This document shows, piece after piece, positions 52,391 to 61,231 of a stretch of 64,000 nucleotides of DNA. The notes under the pieces were generated by a model. That model had not been told where the DNA came from, did no database searches, and worked only from the letters and a program-made list of their open reading frames with translations. The stretch's first letter is position 1. Each line of letters opens with the position of its first letter. A program made the translations under genes and the position numbers. Source of the stretch: Planotetraspora sp. A-T 1434 (GTDB lineage: Bacteria; Actinomycetota; Actinomycetes; Streptosporangiales; Streptosporangiaceae); contig NZ_JAOEGB010000003.1 of assembly GCF_025420585.1 (NCBI RefSeq), positions 186,001-250,000 on the forward strand, read 5' to 3'.

Positions 52391-53662
52391 GTGGCGGGCA
52401 CTCCCACCCCTACCGGTCAGGGGCTGCTGGAGCGCCGCCTGGGTCTGGCCGACGCGGTTGTCCTCGGGCTGGGCTCGATGATCGGTGCCGGCGTCTTCGC
52501 CGCCTTCGCGCCGGCGGCGCGCGCGGCCGGCTCGGGGCTGCTGCTCGGGCTGGCGCTGGCCGCGATGGTCGCCTACTGCAACGCGACCTCTTCGGCCCGT
52601 CTGGCCGCCCGCTATCCCGCCTCCGGCGGCACCTACGTCTACGGGCGGGAGCGCCTGGGCGATTTCTGGGGTTACCTGGCCGGGTGGGGGTTCGTCGTCG
52701 GCAAGACCGCCTCATGCGCGGCGATGGCGCTGACCGTGGGCTCCTACCTGTGGCCGGAGCACGCACACGCGGTCGCGGTGGCCGCCGTGGTGGCGCTCAC
52801 CGCGGTCAACTACACCGGGATGCACAAGACGGTCTGGCTGACCAGGGCGATCGTAGCCGTGGTGATGGCCGTGCTGGCCGCGGTCGCGCTGGCCTGCCTC
52901 ACCTCCGGCGCCGCGGACACCGCCCGTCTGGATGTGACCTCCGACGCCACTGTCACCGGGATATTGCAGGCGGCAGGCCTGCTGTTCTTCGCCTTCGCCG
53001 GGTATGCCCGCATTGCCACGCTGGGCGAGGAGGTTCGTGACCCGGCACGGATCATTCCCCGTGCCATCCCGCTCGCGCTCGGCTTGACCCTGGTGGCGTA
53101 CGTGGCAGTCGCGGCGGCGGCGCTGACCGTGCTGGGCAGCACGGGCCTGGGCCGGGCGACGGCCCCGCTGGCCGAGGCCGTGCGCGTCGCCGGGCTGCCC
53201 GCCATGGCGCCGCTGGTCGGCGCGGGCGCCGCGGTGGCCGCGACCGGCTCGCTGCTGGCGCTGATCCTGGGCGTCTCCCGCACCACGCTGGCCATGGCCC
53301 GCGACCGGCACCTGCCGCACATGCTGGGCGCCGTCCACCCCCGTTTCAAGGTTCCCCACCGCGCCGAGCTGGTCATCGGTGCGGTCGTGGCGATCCTGGC
53401 CGGCACGGTGGACCTGCGCGGCGCGATTGGCTTTTCCTCCTTCGGTGTGCTGGTCTACTACGCCATCGCCAACGCCAGCGCCTGGACCCTCACACCCGGC
53501 GGGAGCCGCCTCGCGCGGCTGATACCCGCCGCGGGCTTGGCCGGCTGCCTGGTTCTCGCCTTCGCCTTGCCGCTCTCGTCGGTCATCACCGGCATCGCGG
53601 TGCTGGCCGCCGGCGCCGCCGCGTACGGCCTGCGGCGGGCGATCACCAGCCGCTCATCGTGA
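52391..53662 (+). CDS. APC-family amino acid/amine permease
   Basis: A 423-residue transporter starting at GTG 52391 with a GGGAGG site. About 12 membrane helices. TM1 contains GLGSMIGAGVFAAFAPA, the broken-helix substrate site of APC transporters. TM2-3 include SSARLAARYPASGGTYVYGR and TM6 FFAFAGYARIATLGEEVRDP, the second discontinuous helix with the conserved GE-V-x-x-P. TM8 and beyond have SRTTLAMARDRHLPHML. It probably exchanges or imports amino acids or amines with protons. It follows the VOC gene by about 100 bp; a transcriptional link is possible but not evident. Confidence 0.85.
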   Translation: MAGTPTPTGQGLLERRLGLADAVVLGLGSMIGAGVFAAFAPAARAAGSGLLLGLALAAMVAYCNATSSARLAARYPASGGTYVYGRERLGDFWGYLAGWGFVVGKTASCAAMALTVGSYLWPEHAHAVAVAAVVALTAVNYTGMHKTVWLTRAIVAVVMAVLAAVALACLTSGAADTARLDVTSDATVTGILQAAGLLFFAFAGYARIATLGEEVRDPARIIPRAIPLALGLTLVAYVAVAAAALTVLGSTGLGRATAPLAEAVRVAGLPAMAPLVGAGAAVAATGSLLALILGVSRTTLAMARDRHLPHMLGAVHPRFKVPHRAELVIGAVVAILAGTVDLRGAIGFSSFGVLVYYAIANASAWTLTPGGSRLARLIPAAGLAGCLVLAFALPLSSVITGIAVLAAGAAAYGLRRAITSRSS

Positions 53663-53815
53663 CCGGGCGCTTGGAGGCGGCCGGATCAGGCCGTTGGCTC
53701 AACTGAGGTAATCATTACCCGCGTCATCACATCAGCTCACCGGCGGCCGGGCAGGCATTCGACGTGATGCGGTCCAGTCGGCCCGCATCGAGCTGGTTTG
53801 GGCGGCGGGCTGAAG

Positions 53816-54271
53816 ATGGGAGACGTAGCAAGGGGCACTCGCGAAACAGCGATCGTGCGCCGCCGCGAGGTTCTCAGGCTGCCTGTCGCCTTGGCCAGCG
53901 GGACGGCGGTGCTAACTGGGTGCGGCACTACACAACAAGCCGGCAGCGCCGCGACACCCACGCCTGTCCCCACCCAGAAACAGGCCACCGAAGTGCCGGT
54001 CACACCACCGGAGGACCTCGTGCGCGAGCACGGGGTCCTCAAACGCGTCCTGTTGATCTATCGGGAGGGCATCCGGCGGATCAACACCGGCGAGCAGGTG
54101 CCCGCGCAGCCTCTGCACGCCGGGGCCGGTATCATCCGTAACTTCATCGAGGAGGACCACGAGCGGCTCGAAGAGCGGTACGTCTTCCCGCGCCTGGTCG
54201 TAGCAGGCAAGCTGACCGACACGAAGGAGTGCCGGGCGACGAACCTCGGCAACCAGGCGATGGAGGCGTAG
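53816..54271 (+). pseudogene. Tat-exported hemerythrin-like lipoprotein, truncated
   Basis: Starting at ATG 53816, a twin-arginine-type signal (RRREVLRLPVALASG) ends in the lipobox LTG-Cys. A Thr/Pro spacer leads to a hemerythrin HHE-like domain: VREHGVLKRVLLIYREGIRR, then AGIIRNFIEEDHERLEERYV with a following FPRL. Ligand positions of the first two helices are present. The second half of the four-helix bundle is missing: after KLTDT (about 54222) the sequence is antisense to an undecaprenyl-diphosphatase remnant and stops after 16 codons. An oxygen- or iron-sensing role for the parent is plausible; this version is probably nonfunctional. Confidence 0.7.
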
Positions 54272-54321
54272 GCGACGACGAAGGACACGGCCGTGCCCAC
54301 GATGAGCGGCACGGCTCCGAC
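54223..54321 (-). pseudogene. C-terminal fragment of undecaprenyl-diphosphatase (UppP)
   Basis: Thirty-three minus-strand residues, AVPLIVGTAVSFVVAYASIA followed by WLPRFVARHSF, match the conserved penultimate helix of BacA/UppP proteins (YASIAWLLRFVARHSF). Neither the preceding nor following parts of that protein are present. It is fused antisense to the end of the hemerythrin-like gene. Confidence 0.55.
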
Positions 54322-54729
54322 CCGGCAGCGGCACCCCACTTCCGGCCCACGTGGAGGATCTCGCGGAGCGCTGCGCGATCGACCTGCTGAGCTAAGGTTT
54401 CTGGGTTCAGATCTTCGTGATGCTCGGTTCTGCTCCGCGTGAGGGCTATTGCCTGATAGAAGAGCCCGCATGGCGAGAGCATCGTGCCTGGCTGGTGGAG
54501 GTCACGGCCGTCGCAGTACGGCCGCCAGGCCCTCCGGGCGCGCCGTCGTAGCGACTCTTATCGCTGCTTCAGTGGATGCGCTGGATAATCCGATGAGGGT
54601 TCGAGATAAGGCCGACGCGCCAACGTCGGTCGGGAAGGCACGCCCATGCCCCCGGCGTGTAGGGCTAGCTGGCTCTTGGTGGGGCGGTCTTTTCAGACAG
54701 ACCCGAACGCGCGCCCGTATTCGCTGCGG
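54322..54729. other. Debris region, no gene recognised
   Basis: A stretch of about 400 bp without a supportable gene. Frames on both strands are short and compositionally random. The GC content varies more than in true coding sequence nearby. Confidence 0.35.
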
Positions 54730-55146
54730 TCAGCCGGTCAGCCGACGGGAGCGGGCCAGAGCCAGCCCACCCAGGGCCACGCTGATCAGCCCCACCACCA
54801 AGGCCACGAAGCCCCCGACTATTCCGTAGCCGGTGCCGGGGCCACCATCGGCGGCGGCCACAACCAGCCCGCCGATGACCGCGCTGGCCAGCCCCGCCAC
54901 GAGGGCCACGATGGCCCCGCGTCTTCCGTTACCGGTGCCGATACGACCGGCGGAGCGAGCCATGGCGAGGCCGCCGATGACCGCGCCGATCAGCCCCAGC
55001 AGCACCGCCACCAAGGACCAGAGACGCCCAGCGGTCAAGGTGTAGGCACTGACGGGGCCCGGCTGGACCGAGACATGTGCGGCCACCGGTACGGCAAGCA
55101 TGAAATCCCCGAGCAGAGGGGCGGCAAGCAGGTGACGGACGGGCAT
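54730..55146 (-). CDS. DUF6223-like small membrane protein
   Basis: A 138-residue protein starting at ATG 55146 after AAAGGAGAAGG. The N-terminus (MPVRHLLAAPLLGDFMLAV then PVAAHVSV) acts as a signal or first helix. Three further Gly/Ala/Val-rich helices follow, with repeated GLIGAVIGGLAMARSAGRIG, GLASAVIGGLVVAAADGG and GLISVALGGLALARS. This threefold GL..A.IGGLA.A pattern is typical of the DUF6223 family of actinomycetes. The function is unknown. It is divergent from the two-component genes at 55365, which may control it. Confidence 0.65.
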   Translation of the reverse strand: MPVRHLLAAPLLGDFMLAVPVAAHVSVQPGPVSAYTLTAGRLWSLVAVLLGLIGAVIGGLAMARSAGRIGTGNGRRGAIVALVAGLASAVIGGLVVAAADGGPGTGYGIVGGFVALVVGLISVALGGLALARSRRLTG

Positions 55147-55364
55147 GAGGATTCCTTCTCCTTTCACGACTGGACATTGCCTGAATCATGTCCGCTGGAC
55201 CCATCGCCGGTCGTCCAGCAGACGAAGACAATTCGCGCTGCCGCCGATGCCGGAGCCGGTTGCTGCGGACGCCGCAGGAGCCGCGCAGGTACCGCACGTG
55301 CGGTAGGCGGCTGCTCGTCCGTGCGCAGGAGGTGCCCGCGCGAACATCCGGCTATGGTGCGCGC

Positions 55365-56492
55365 ATGAGCATAGGCCGGCTCAGTGTCCGGGCAGGCGTC
55401 AGAGACTGGGCGATCGCCATCGGCGTGGCCGCGGCGCTGCTGGTCACCGGGCTGTCCGGCCAGCACTCCGCCACGTACCTCGACCTGTTCGGCTATGCGC
55501 TACTGATGGCCGGCGGCTTGGGGCTGGCCGTGCGCCGCAGGGCTCCGATTCTCGTCCTGGCCGTCACCGGGCTGTGCGCGGTGGGTTACCAGGCGGCTGG
55601 TTTCGACGTGCCTGCCGTCGCGTACCTTTTCGCAGTGTACGCAGCCGTACGAGCGGGACACCGCACCATCACAGTGGCGGCGAGCATGACCATGCTGGCA
55701 GCTCTCCCCCTCGCGGCCCTGGCCTCAGGCCTGCACGATGCGGGCGAGGCGTTCGCGCAGGCCCGAGGCGCCCTCGAGCTGGCCTGGCTGATCGCCGCCG
55801 GCGCCGCAGGTGAAGCGCTGCGGCAGGCCGAGCGGCGAGCGGACGAAGCCGAGCGCACCCGGGAGGAGACCGCACGCCACCGCGCCGCCGAGGAGCGGCT
55901 GCACATCGCGCGGGAGCTGCACGATTCGCTCACTCACCAGATCTCGGTCATCAAGGTGCAGGCTGAAGTCGCTGTCCACGTGGCCCGCAAGCGCGGCGAA
56001 CAGGTACCGGAGTCCCTGCTGGCAATCCAGGCGGCCGGACGGGAGGCGACCCGGGAGCTGCGCACGACCCTGGAGGCGCTGCGCGACGACGACACGGCCC
56101 CGCCGCGTGGGCTCGACCACATCCCGGAACTGGTGGAACAGGCCCGCACCATCGGCCTGGACGCGACGCTGACGATCGAAGGACAACGACACGACGTGCC
56201 GGCCGCGGTGGACCGGACCGTCTACCGGATCGTTCAGGAGTCGCTCACCAACATCGCCCGTCACGCGGACGCCGCCACGGCGTCAATCCGGATCGACTGC
56301 CGTCCGGACGCCCTCGCAATACGCATCGATGACGACGGCACGGCAACGCCGGACACCGCCCCGACACCCGGCGTCGGACTGCTCGGCATGCGCGAACGAG
56401 TCACCGCTCTCGGCGGTTGGCTGCGCGCCGAACCGCGCGACCAGGGCGGCTTCACCGTCCAGGCCGAACTCCCCATGGACCAGATGACATGA
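55365..56492 (+). CDS. NarL/DesK-type sensor histidine kinase
   Basis: A 375-residue kinase from ATG 55365; upstream frame extension is arginine-rich and unlikely. Four to five membrane helices (about 14-145) follow a short cytoplasmic start, then a coiled coil (QAERRADEAERTREETARHR). HisKA_3 has the acceptor His 186 in IARELHDSLTHQISVIKVQA. HATPase_c has NIARHADA, DDDGTATPD and GVGLLGMRERVTALGG. The stop overlaps the regulator's ATG (ATGA). No extracellular sensor domain is seen, so the signal is probably membrane-borne or internal. Confidence 0.9.
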   Translation: MSIGRLSVRAGVRDWAIAIGVAAALLVTGLSGQHSATYLDLFGYALLMAGGLGLAVRRRAPILVLAVTGLCAVGYQAAGFDVPAVAYLFAVYAAVRAGHRTITVAASMTMLAALPLAALASGLHDAGEAFAQARGALELAWLIAAGAAGEALRQAERRADEAERTREETARHRAAEERLHIARELHDSLTHQISVIKVQAEVAVHVARKRGEQVPESLLAIQAAGREATRELRTTLEALRDDDTAPPRGLDHIPELVEQARTIGLDATLTIEGQRHDVPAAVDRTVYRIVQESLTNIARHADAATASIRIDCRPDALAIRIDDDGTATPDTAPTPGVGLLGMRERVTALGGWLRAEPRDQGGFTVQAELPMDQMT

Positions 56493-57151
56493 TCCGCGTC
56501 CTGCTGGTCGACGACCAGCCGCTCCTTCGCAGCGGATTCCGTGCGCTCCTCGACCTCGAAGACGACATCGAGGTGGTGGCCGAGGCCGCCGACGGGAAGG
56601 AAGGTCTGGCTCTGGTCAGGCAACACCTGCCCGACATCGCTCTCATCGACATCCAGATGCCGGTCATCGACGGCATCGAGGCGACCCGGCGCATCGCCGC
56701 GGACCCAGCCCTGGCCGGGGTACACGTCGTCATCCTGACCAACTACGGCTTGGACGAGTACGTCTTCAACGCGCTACGCGCCGGCGCTGCCGGGTTCCTC
56801 GTCAAGGACATCGTGCCGGAAGACTTCTTGCACGGCGTACGCGTTGCCGCGCGCGGTGACGCCCTGCTCGCACCGTCGATCACCCGCAAGCTGATCAACA
56901 GATACATCACCCAGCCGGTCAACTCCGGCGCCGACAGTGCGCTGGAAGAGCTGACCAACCGCGAACGCGAGGCCGTCGCCCTGGTCGCGCAGGGCCTGTC
57001 CAACGAGCAGATCGCCAACCGCATGGTGATCAGCCCGATGACCGCGAAAACCCACATCAACCGAGCCATGGTCAAGCTCCGGGTTCGTGACCGCGCTCAA
57101 CTCGTCGTCCTCGCCTACGAATCCGGCCTGGTAGCCCCGCGCGACTCCTGA
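56489..57151 (+). CDS. NarL/LuxR-family response regulator
   Basis: A 220-residue partner of the preceding kinase. Receiver: LLVDDQPLLRSGFRALL, acceptor Asp 54 in ALIDIQMPV, Lys in GFLVKDIVPEDF. Output: LTNREREAVALVAQGLSNEQ and MVISPMTAKTHINRAMVKLR, a LuxR helix-turn-helix. Likely targets are its own operon and the divergent membrane-protein gene at 54730 (inference from position). Confidence 0.9.
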   Translation: MIRVLLVDDQPLLRSGFRALLDLEDDIEVVAEAADGKEGLALVRQHLPDIALIDIQMPVIDGIEATRRIAADPALAGVHVVILTNYGLDEYVFNALRAGAAGFLVKDIVPEDFLHGVRVAARGDALLAPSITRKLINRYITQPVNSGADSALEELTNREREAVALVAQGLSNEQIANRMVISPMTAKTHINRAMVKLRVRDRAQLVVLAYESGLVAPRDS

Positions 57152-57339
57152 CATCCACGGTCCGGGTGTAGACCTGCCCGCCGACGATCCTCTTACTGAA
57201 CCGGTCTTCGTCGTCGACGCGAGCCGCGATCCGGACACCGTCCAGGAGGAGATCCGTATGCTCCTTGGCTCCCCTCGCAACGTTTCGGCCATTCGCAAGG
57301 CGGGCACAAATCCTGATTGGGCATATTCAGGGGGGAATC

Positions 57340-58722
57340 ATGCCTTATCAATCAGTCAATCCTTACAGTGGCGAGGTCATCGCCACGTTCGCGGAGATCA
57401 CCGACGCGGAACTCGAGGACGCCCTGTCACGTGCTCGGTCGGCGTACGAGGAGTGGCGTCGGCGAAGCTTCGACGAGCGAGCGGCCGTCACCAGACGCGC
57501 GGCCCGGATCCTGCGTGAGCGGCGGGACGAGTTCGCCCGTCTGATGACCCTGGAGATGGGAAAGTTGATCAGCGAGAGCATCCAAGAGGTGCTTCTGAGC
57601 GCGGACATCTTCGACTACTACGCCGACAACGCCGAGGACTTCCTCAAGCCGGTCCCGATCGATACGCGTAAGGGCGAGGCGGTCGTCGTCAGCAGCCCGC
57701 TGGGTGTCCTGTTCGGGGTGCAGCCGTGGAACTTCCCGTACTACCAGCTGGCGCGATTCGCGGTCCCCAACGTGATGGCGGGCAACGTCGTCATGGTCAA
57801 GCACTCGTCGGGCGTTCCCCGGTCCGCGCTGGCCTTCGAGGATCTCTACCGCGAGGCCGGTGCGCCGGACGGCGTCTACACCAACCTATTCGTCACCAAG
57901 GAGCAGGTCGGGAAGGTGATCGACGATCCGCGCGTGATGGGGGTGGCCCTGACCGGCAGCGAGCAGGCGGGCAGTGTCGTCGCGACGCGCGCCGGCAAGG
58001 CGATCAAGAAGACCACCCTCGAACTGGGCGGCAGCGACCCGCTGATCGCCATGCCCGACGCCGATCTGGGTCCTACGGTCCAATGGGCCGTATGGGGCCG
58101 CCTCAACAACTGCGGACAGTCCTGCGTGGCCACCAAGCGGCTCCTCATCCACGAGCAGATAGCCGACAAGTTTCTCGAGGAGTTCACCGCGGCCATAAGC
58201 GGGTTGGTCGCAGGGGACCCGATGGACGAGCGGACCACCCTGCCGCCGGTGTCGTCCCAGTCGGCCGCCGACAAGCTGAAGGCGCAGGTGGCCGAGGCGG
58301 TCGAGCACGGTGCCCGGGCGACCGAGGTCGGCCCCCCGGTGCCTGAGACCGGAGCGTTCGTCCAGCCGACGATTCTCACCGACGTGAGCCGTGACAACCC
58401 GGTCTACGGCCAGGAGCTCTTCGGCCCAGTGGCGATGTTCTTCAGCGTCCGGGACGAGGATGAGGCGATCGCCATCGCCAACGACACCGGCTTCGGGCTC
58501 GGTGGCGCGGTGTTCACCTGCGACATCGAGCACGGCAAGGAGATCGCCCACCGCATCGATAGCGGCATGGTCTTCGTCAACCATCCCACCTGGACCGCGC
58601 CCGAGTTGCCGTTCGGTGGCATCAAGCGGTCCGGTTACGGGCGGGAGCTGTCCTGGCTCGGCATCCAGGAGTTCGTCAGCAAGAAGCTGATCGACGTCGT
58701 TCCGCTCGACGCCGCGCCGTGA
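57340..58722 (+). CDS. NAD(P)-dependent succinate-semialdehyde dehydrogenase-like enzyme
   Basis: A 460-residue aldehyde dehydrogenase starting at ATG 57340 with an AGGGGGG site. It has PWNFPYYQLARFAVPNVMAG (cofactor loop), KHSSGVPRSAL, the catalytic base Glu in TLELGGSDPLIAM and the nucleophile Cys 262 in NNCGQSCVATKRLL. The C-terminus has NHPTWTAPELPFGGIKRSGY. The length and the ELGGSDP / CVATKR wording are those of the shorter semialdehyde dehydrogenases (GabD/SSADH group) that oxidise succinate or related semialdehydes. Physiological substrate not proven. The upstream 188 bp contain an open frame FVVDASRDPDTVQEEIRM, likely the end of a lost gene. Confidence 0.88.
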   Translation: MPYQSVNPYSGEVIATFAEITDAELEDALSRARSAYEEWRRRSFDERAAVTRRAARILRERRDEFARLMTLEMGKLISESIQEVLLSADIFDYYADNAEDFLKPVPIDTRKGEAVVVSSPLGVLFGVQPWNFPYYQLARFAVPNVMAGNVVMVKHSSGVPRSALAFEDLYREAGAPDGVYTNLFVTKEQVGKVIDDPRVMGVALTGSEQAGSVVATRAGKAIKKTTLELGGSDPLIAMPDADLGPTVQWAVWGRLNNCGQSCVATKRLLIHEQIADKFLEEFTAAISGLVAGDPMDERTTLPPVSSQSAADKLKAQVAEAVEHGARATEVGPPVPETGAFVQPTILTDVSRDNPVYGQELFGPVAMFFSVRDEDEAIAIANDTGFGLGGAVFTCDIEHGKEIAHRIDSGMVFVNHPTWTAPELPFGGIKRSGYGRELSWLGIQEFVSKKLIDVVPLDAAP

Positions 58723-59029
58723 GCATGCCCGGTCATGAGCCCGGCTCGGATGCGGGCCGGCATCGGCCAGGCGGTATCCGTACGGCGGTCGGCCGCCCAG
58801 GTACCGGCCTGCTCGATGGTCTGGGCGGCCATCGAGGTCAGCACTCGGCGATGGTCTCCGGAGGGAAGAGCACCGTCAGCGTGACAGGTCGCCTGAGCCC
58901 GCCGCCATGCTGCGTGACGAAGATCCATTTTGCGGCAGGAAGTCAGGGGTTCGAATCCCACAAACTCAACCCGGCCGCGCGGACCCCTCTCCGCTCGGGT
59001 AGCGTCCTGCACGTTCATGAAAGGACGCC
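58723..59029. other. Intergenic region with a tRNA T-arm-like sequence
   Basis: No gene. At about 58940-58975 GTCAGGGGTTCGAATCCC is followed by ACAAACTCAACC, resembling the 3' end (T-arm plus acceptor) of a tRNA, but the T-stem has two mismatches and no 5' half exists. It could be an old attachment-site scar. Confidence 0.35.
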
Positions 59030-59581
59030 ATGTCGACTACATCATCGACCAATGGGGGGACCCGCGCACCGGCTTGGCACCGCATCGCCGCCTGGCTGAT
59101 CGACTGGTTGCTGATCCTCATCCTTCCGCTCCTCCTGGTCCCCGTCGGCGTGGCCCTCTACATGGCGGGACTGCGACTGCCCATCGGCCTGTGGAACCTC
59201 ATATCGTTCCTCCTTTTGATCGCGCCGGTGACCCTGTGGTGCGCCTGGCGTGAGTCGGGCCGCTTCCAGGCCACCCCTGGGAAAAGGGCCAAGGGCCTGA
59301 TCGTCGTCGACGCCCACTCCGGGCGACCGATCGGCTTCGGGCGGGCGCTACTGCGCAACGCTGCCAAGATCGCTCTCCCATGGGAGCTGGGGCACACAGT
59401 CGCGTACGGCTTCGCCACCGCGGCCCGGAACCCGTCCGAGTCTCTGATGGTGCTGACAATCATCGTCTACGTCATCATGTTCGCCTGGCTCGGCGCCCTT
59501 TTCCTGCCCTCGACCAGGACGCCCTACGACCTGCTCGGCGGAACCCGGGTCGTCCGGGAGCCCGCGAGTGACGCCTTGTGA
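59030..59581 (+). CDS. RDD-family membrane protein
   Basis: A 183-residue protein starting at ATG 59030 (GAAAGGACGCC before it). After a Ser/Thr-rich start, WHRIAAWLIDWLLILILPLL gives the family's first helix with the R..A..ID pattern (RDD itself being R-x-x-A-x-x-I-D here). A second helix surrounds LWNLISFLLLIAPVTLWCAW. Then come TPGKRAKGLIVVDAHSGRPI and FGRALLRNAAKI, the conserved cytoplasmic loop, and a third helix. It ends in STRTPYDLLGGTRVV. RDD proteins are small transporter-like or scaffold proteins of unclear role. Confidence 0.85.
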   Translation: MSTTSSTNGGTRAPAWHRIAAWLIDWLLILILPLLLVPVGVALYMAGLRLPIGLWNLISFLLLIAPVTLWCAWRESGRFQATPGKRAKGLIVVDAHSGRPIGFGRALLRNAAKIALPWELGHTVAYGFATAARNPSESLMVLTIIVYVIMFAWLGALFLPSTRTPYDLLGGTRVVREPASDAL

Positions 59582-59884
59582 GCGTCTGGCCGAGTTTTCG
59601 AGCGTCACAGACGAGCCAGGCCTCGTTGGTGCCGATGACGATGAGTTCGCGGATGAACTCGGCGAGCGCAGCGAATCGCCGAGGTCTTAAGCAGGTAGCG
59701 CCGACGATGTCGGGCTGGGCGCCGAGCGGGGTCGCCACCATGCCGGGGCGGAGGTCGGAGATCCGGCGGGCCATCGGCCTGACGGCTGTGAATGATCTTT
59801 CCCGGCTGTCTTGCCCCATGTCACAGGCGGGCGGGCTGTCTCGTCTCGGGGAAGACAGACAGTTGCGTCGGGAAGGTGATGATC
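59582..59884. other. Intergenic region with an unassigned minus-strand frame
   Basis: A minus-strand frame (59819 down to about 59580) contains RRFAALAEFIRELIVIGTNE and AWLVCDARKLGQTL without a recognisable family. It overlaps the end of the RDD gene antisense. I consider a real gene unlikely. Confidence 0.3.
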
Positions 59885-60043
59885 ATGCGGGTATTCGTGG
59901 CCGGCGGGGCCGGGGCGTTGGGGCGGCGGCTGGTGCCGCAGCTTGTGGCGCGTGGCCATCGGGCGAAGGGCGTGTTCACCATCGTCGACGACGAGCCGGC
60001 CCCGGCCGGCCAGTGGCTGCTCGACCTGGCAGCGTGCGCGTGA
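59885..60043 (+). pseudogene. NAD-dependent epimerase with large in-frame deletion
   Basis: Fifty-two codons from ATG 59885 (GGGAAGGTGATGATC before it) start as a Rossmann-fold epimerase, MRVFVAGGAGALGRRLVPQL then VARGHR. They continue directly with the end of such a protein, GVFTIVDDEPAPAGQWLLDL (normally the GVYNIVDDEPAPVSEWLP stretch near the C-terminus). Roughly 200-250 residues are missing, but the frame is intact. Its stop overlaps the possible GTG 60040 of the sigma-factor gene. A 52-residue product would not bind substrate. Confidence 0.65.
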
Positions 60044-60099
60044 GCGAAGCCACCGATGCGCGTCCTCGCCTGGCGTCAGGGCTTCGAGGGGGAGCCGGC

Positions 60100-61023
60100 G
60101 TGAGGCGGGACGAGGAGTTCGAGGACCTGCGGCCGCTGCTGTTCTCGATCGCCTACCGGATTCTCGGCAGCGTGAGCGAGGCCGAGGACGCGGTCCAGGA
60201 GAGTTGGCTGCGCTACGAGGCATGCCCGACCCAGCCCGCCTCGGCCAAGGCGTTCCTGTCGGCCACAGTGTCCCGGATCGCGATCGACGTGCTGCGCTCG
60301 GCCCGCGTCCGGCGGGAGGAGTACGTGGGGCCGTGGTTCCCCGAGCCGCTGCTGGACGACCCGTATGAGGATCCGGAGCGGTCGGCGGAGCTGGCCGACT
60401 CGGTGTCGATGGCGGCCTTGTTGCTGCTGGAGCGGCTCAGCCCACTCGAGCGGGCGGTCTTCGTGCTGCGCGAGGTGTTCGGGTTCGGCTTCGGTGAGGT
60501 CGCCTCGGCGGTGGGGCGCTCGGAGGCGGCGTGCCGCCAGCTCGTGGTGCGGGCGCGCCGCCACATGGATGAGGGTCGGCCCCGGTTCGAGGCCGACCGA
60601 GCCGAGCGCGAGGAACTCGCCGGGCGATTCCTCGACGCCTTCCGGGAGGGGGACGTCGACAGGCTGACCGCGCTGCTGGCCGCCGACGTGCAAATGATCG
60701 GCGATGGCGGCGGAAAGGCCCCACAATGGGCCGACCGCTTCATCGGTGCCGAGAACGTGGCCCGGGTGTTCTCCTCGCTCGTCCCGCTGTTCGCCCGAAC
60801 CGGAGCGAAGGCGGAGCGGCATGAGGTGAACGGCCAGCCGGGCGCGGTTTTCCGCGACCGGGACGGCAAGGTCATCAGCATCTGGACGCTCGACATCCTC
60901 GACGAACAGATCCAGACGATCCGCACGGTGAACAACCCCGACAAGCTGCGGCACCTGGGTCCCGTGGCTGACGCCTGGGCGACCCTTCGCGAGGCGAACC
61001 AGGGCCACCGACCCACGAATTGA
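60100..61023 (+). CDS. SigJ-type (ECF41-like) RNA polymerase sigma factor
   Basis: A 307-residue ECF factor. GTG 60100 is chosen for its GGGGGAG site and family length; GTG 60040 is in frame. Region 2: FEDLRPLLFSIAYRILGSVS, EAEDAVQESWLRYE. Region 4: LSPLERAVFVLREVFGFGFG, EVASAVGRSEAACRQLVVRA. A C-terminal SnoaL-like domain (about 180-300: FLDAFREGDVDRLTALLAAD ... NNPDKLRHLG) is typical of the ECF41/SigJ group, in which it modulates activity in place of an anti-sigma factor. Members are commonly encoded with an NAD-dependent epimerase or carboxymuconolactone decarboxylase, consistent with the deleted epimerase directly upstream. Confidence 0.88.
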   Translation: MRRDEEFEDLRPLLFSIAYRILGSVSEAEDAVQESWLRYEACPTQPASAKAFLSATVSRIAIDVLRSARVRREEYVGPWFPEPLLDDPYEDPERSAELADSVSMAALLLLERLSPLERAVFVLREVFGFGFGEVASAVGRSEAACRQLVVRARRHMDEGRPRFEADRAEREELAGRFLDAFREGDVDRLTALLAADVQMIGDGGGKAPQWADRFIGAENVARVFSSLVPLFARTGAKAERHEVNGQPGAVFRDRDGKVISIWTLDILDEQIQTIRTVNNPDKLRHLGPVADAWATLREANQGHRPTN

Positions 61024-61231
61024 CCAGAAGCGGCGCCAGCGGCTCCTGGACCGGGTGTGCCGGGTGTCGAGGGATGTCCTGAGGCAGACGCATTGCTCGA
61101 GCCATGGCTGAATATCACCGCCGTACAACCCGCACGGGTCCCTGCCCACGGCCACACCCTCGACAGCCTGGCCCCGGCCGGATGCCTCGTCGTGTCCTGA
61201 AAGCCCAAGAAGAAGGAAGGAGATCTCAACC

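Noticed and set aside
57152-57339. A separate gene containing FVVDASRDPDTVQEEIRM
   Set aside because: No start codon with ribosome site and no identifiable family; probably the tail of a lost gene.
59580-59819. Minus-strand gene with RRFAALAEFIRELIVIGTNE
   Set aside because: Overlaps the RDD gene end antisense and shows no family feature.
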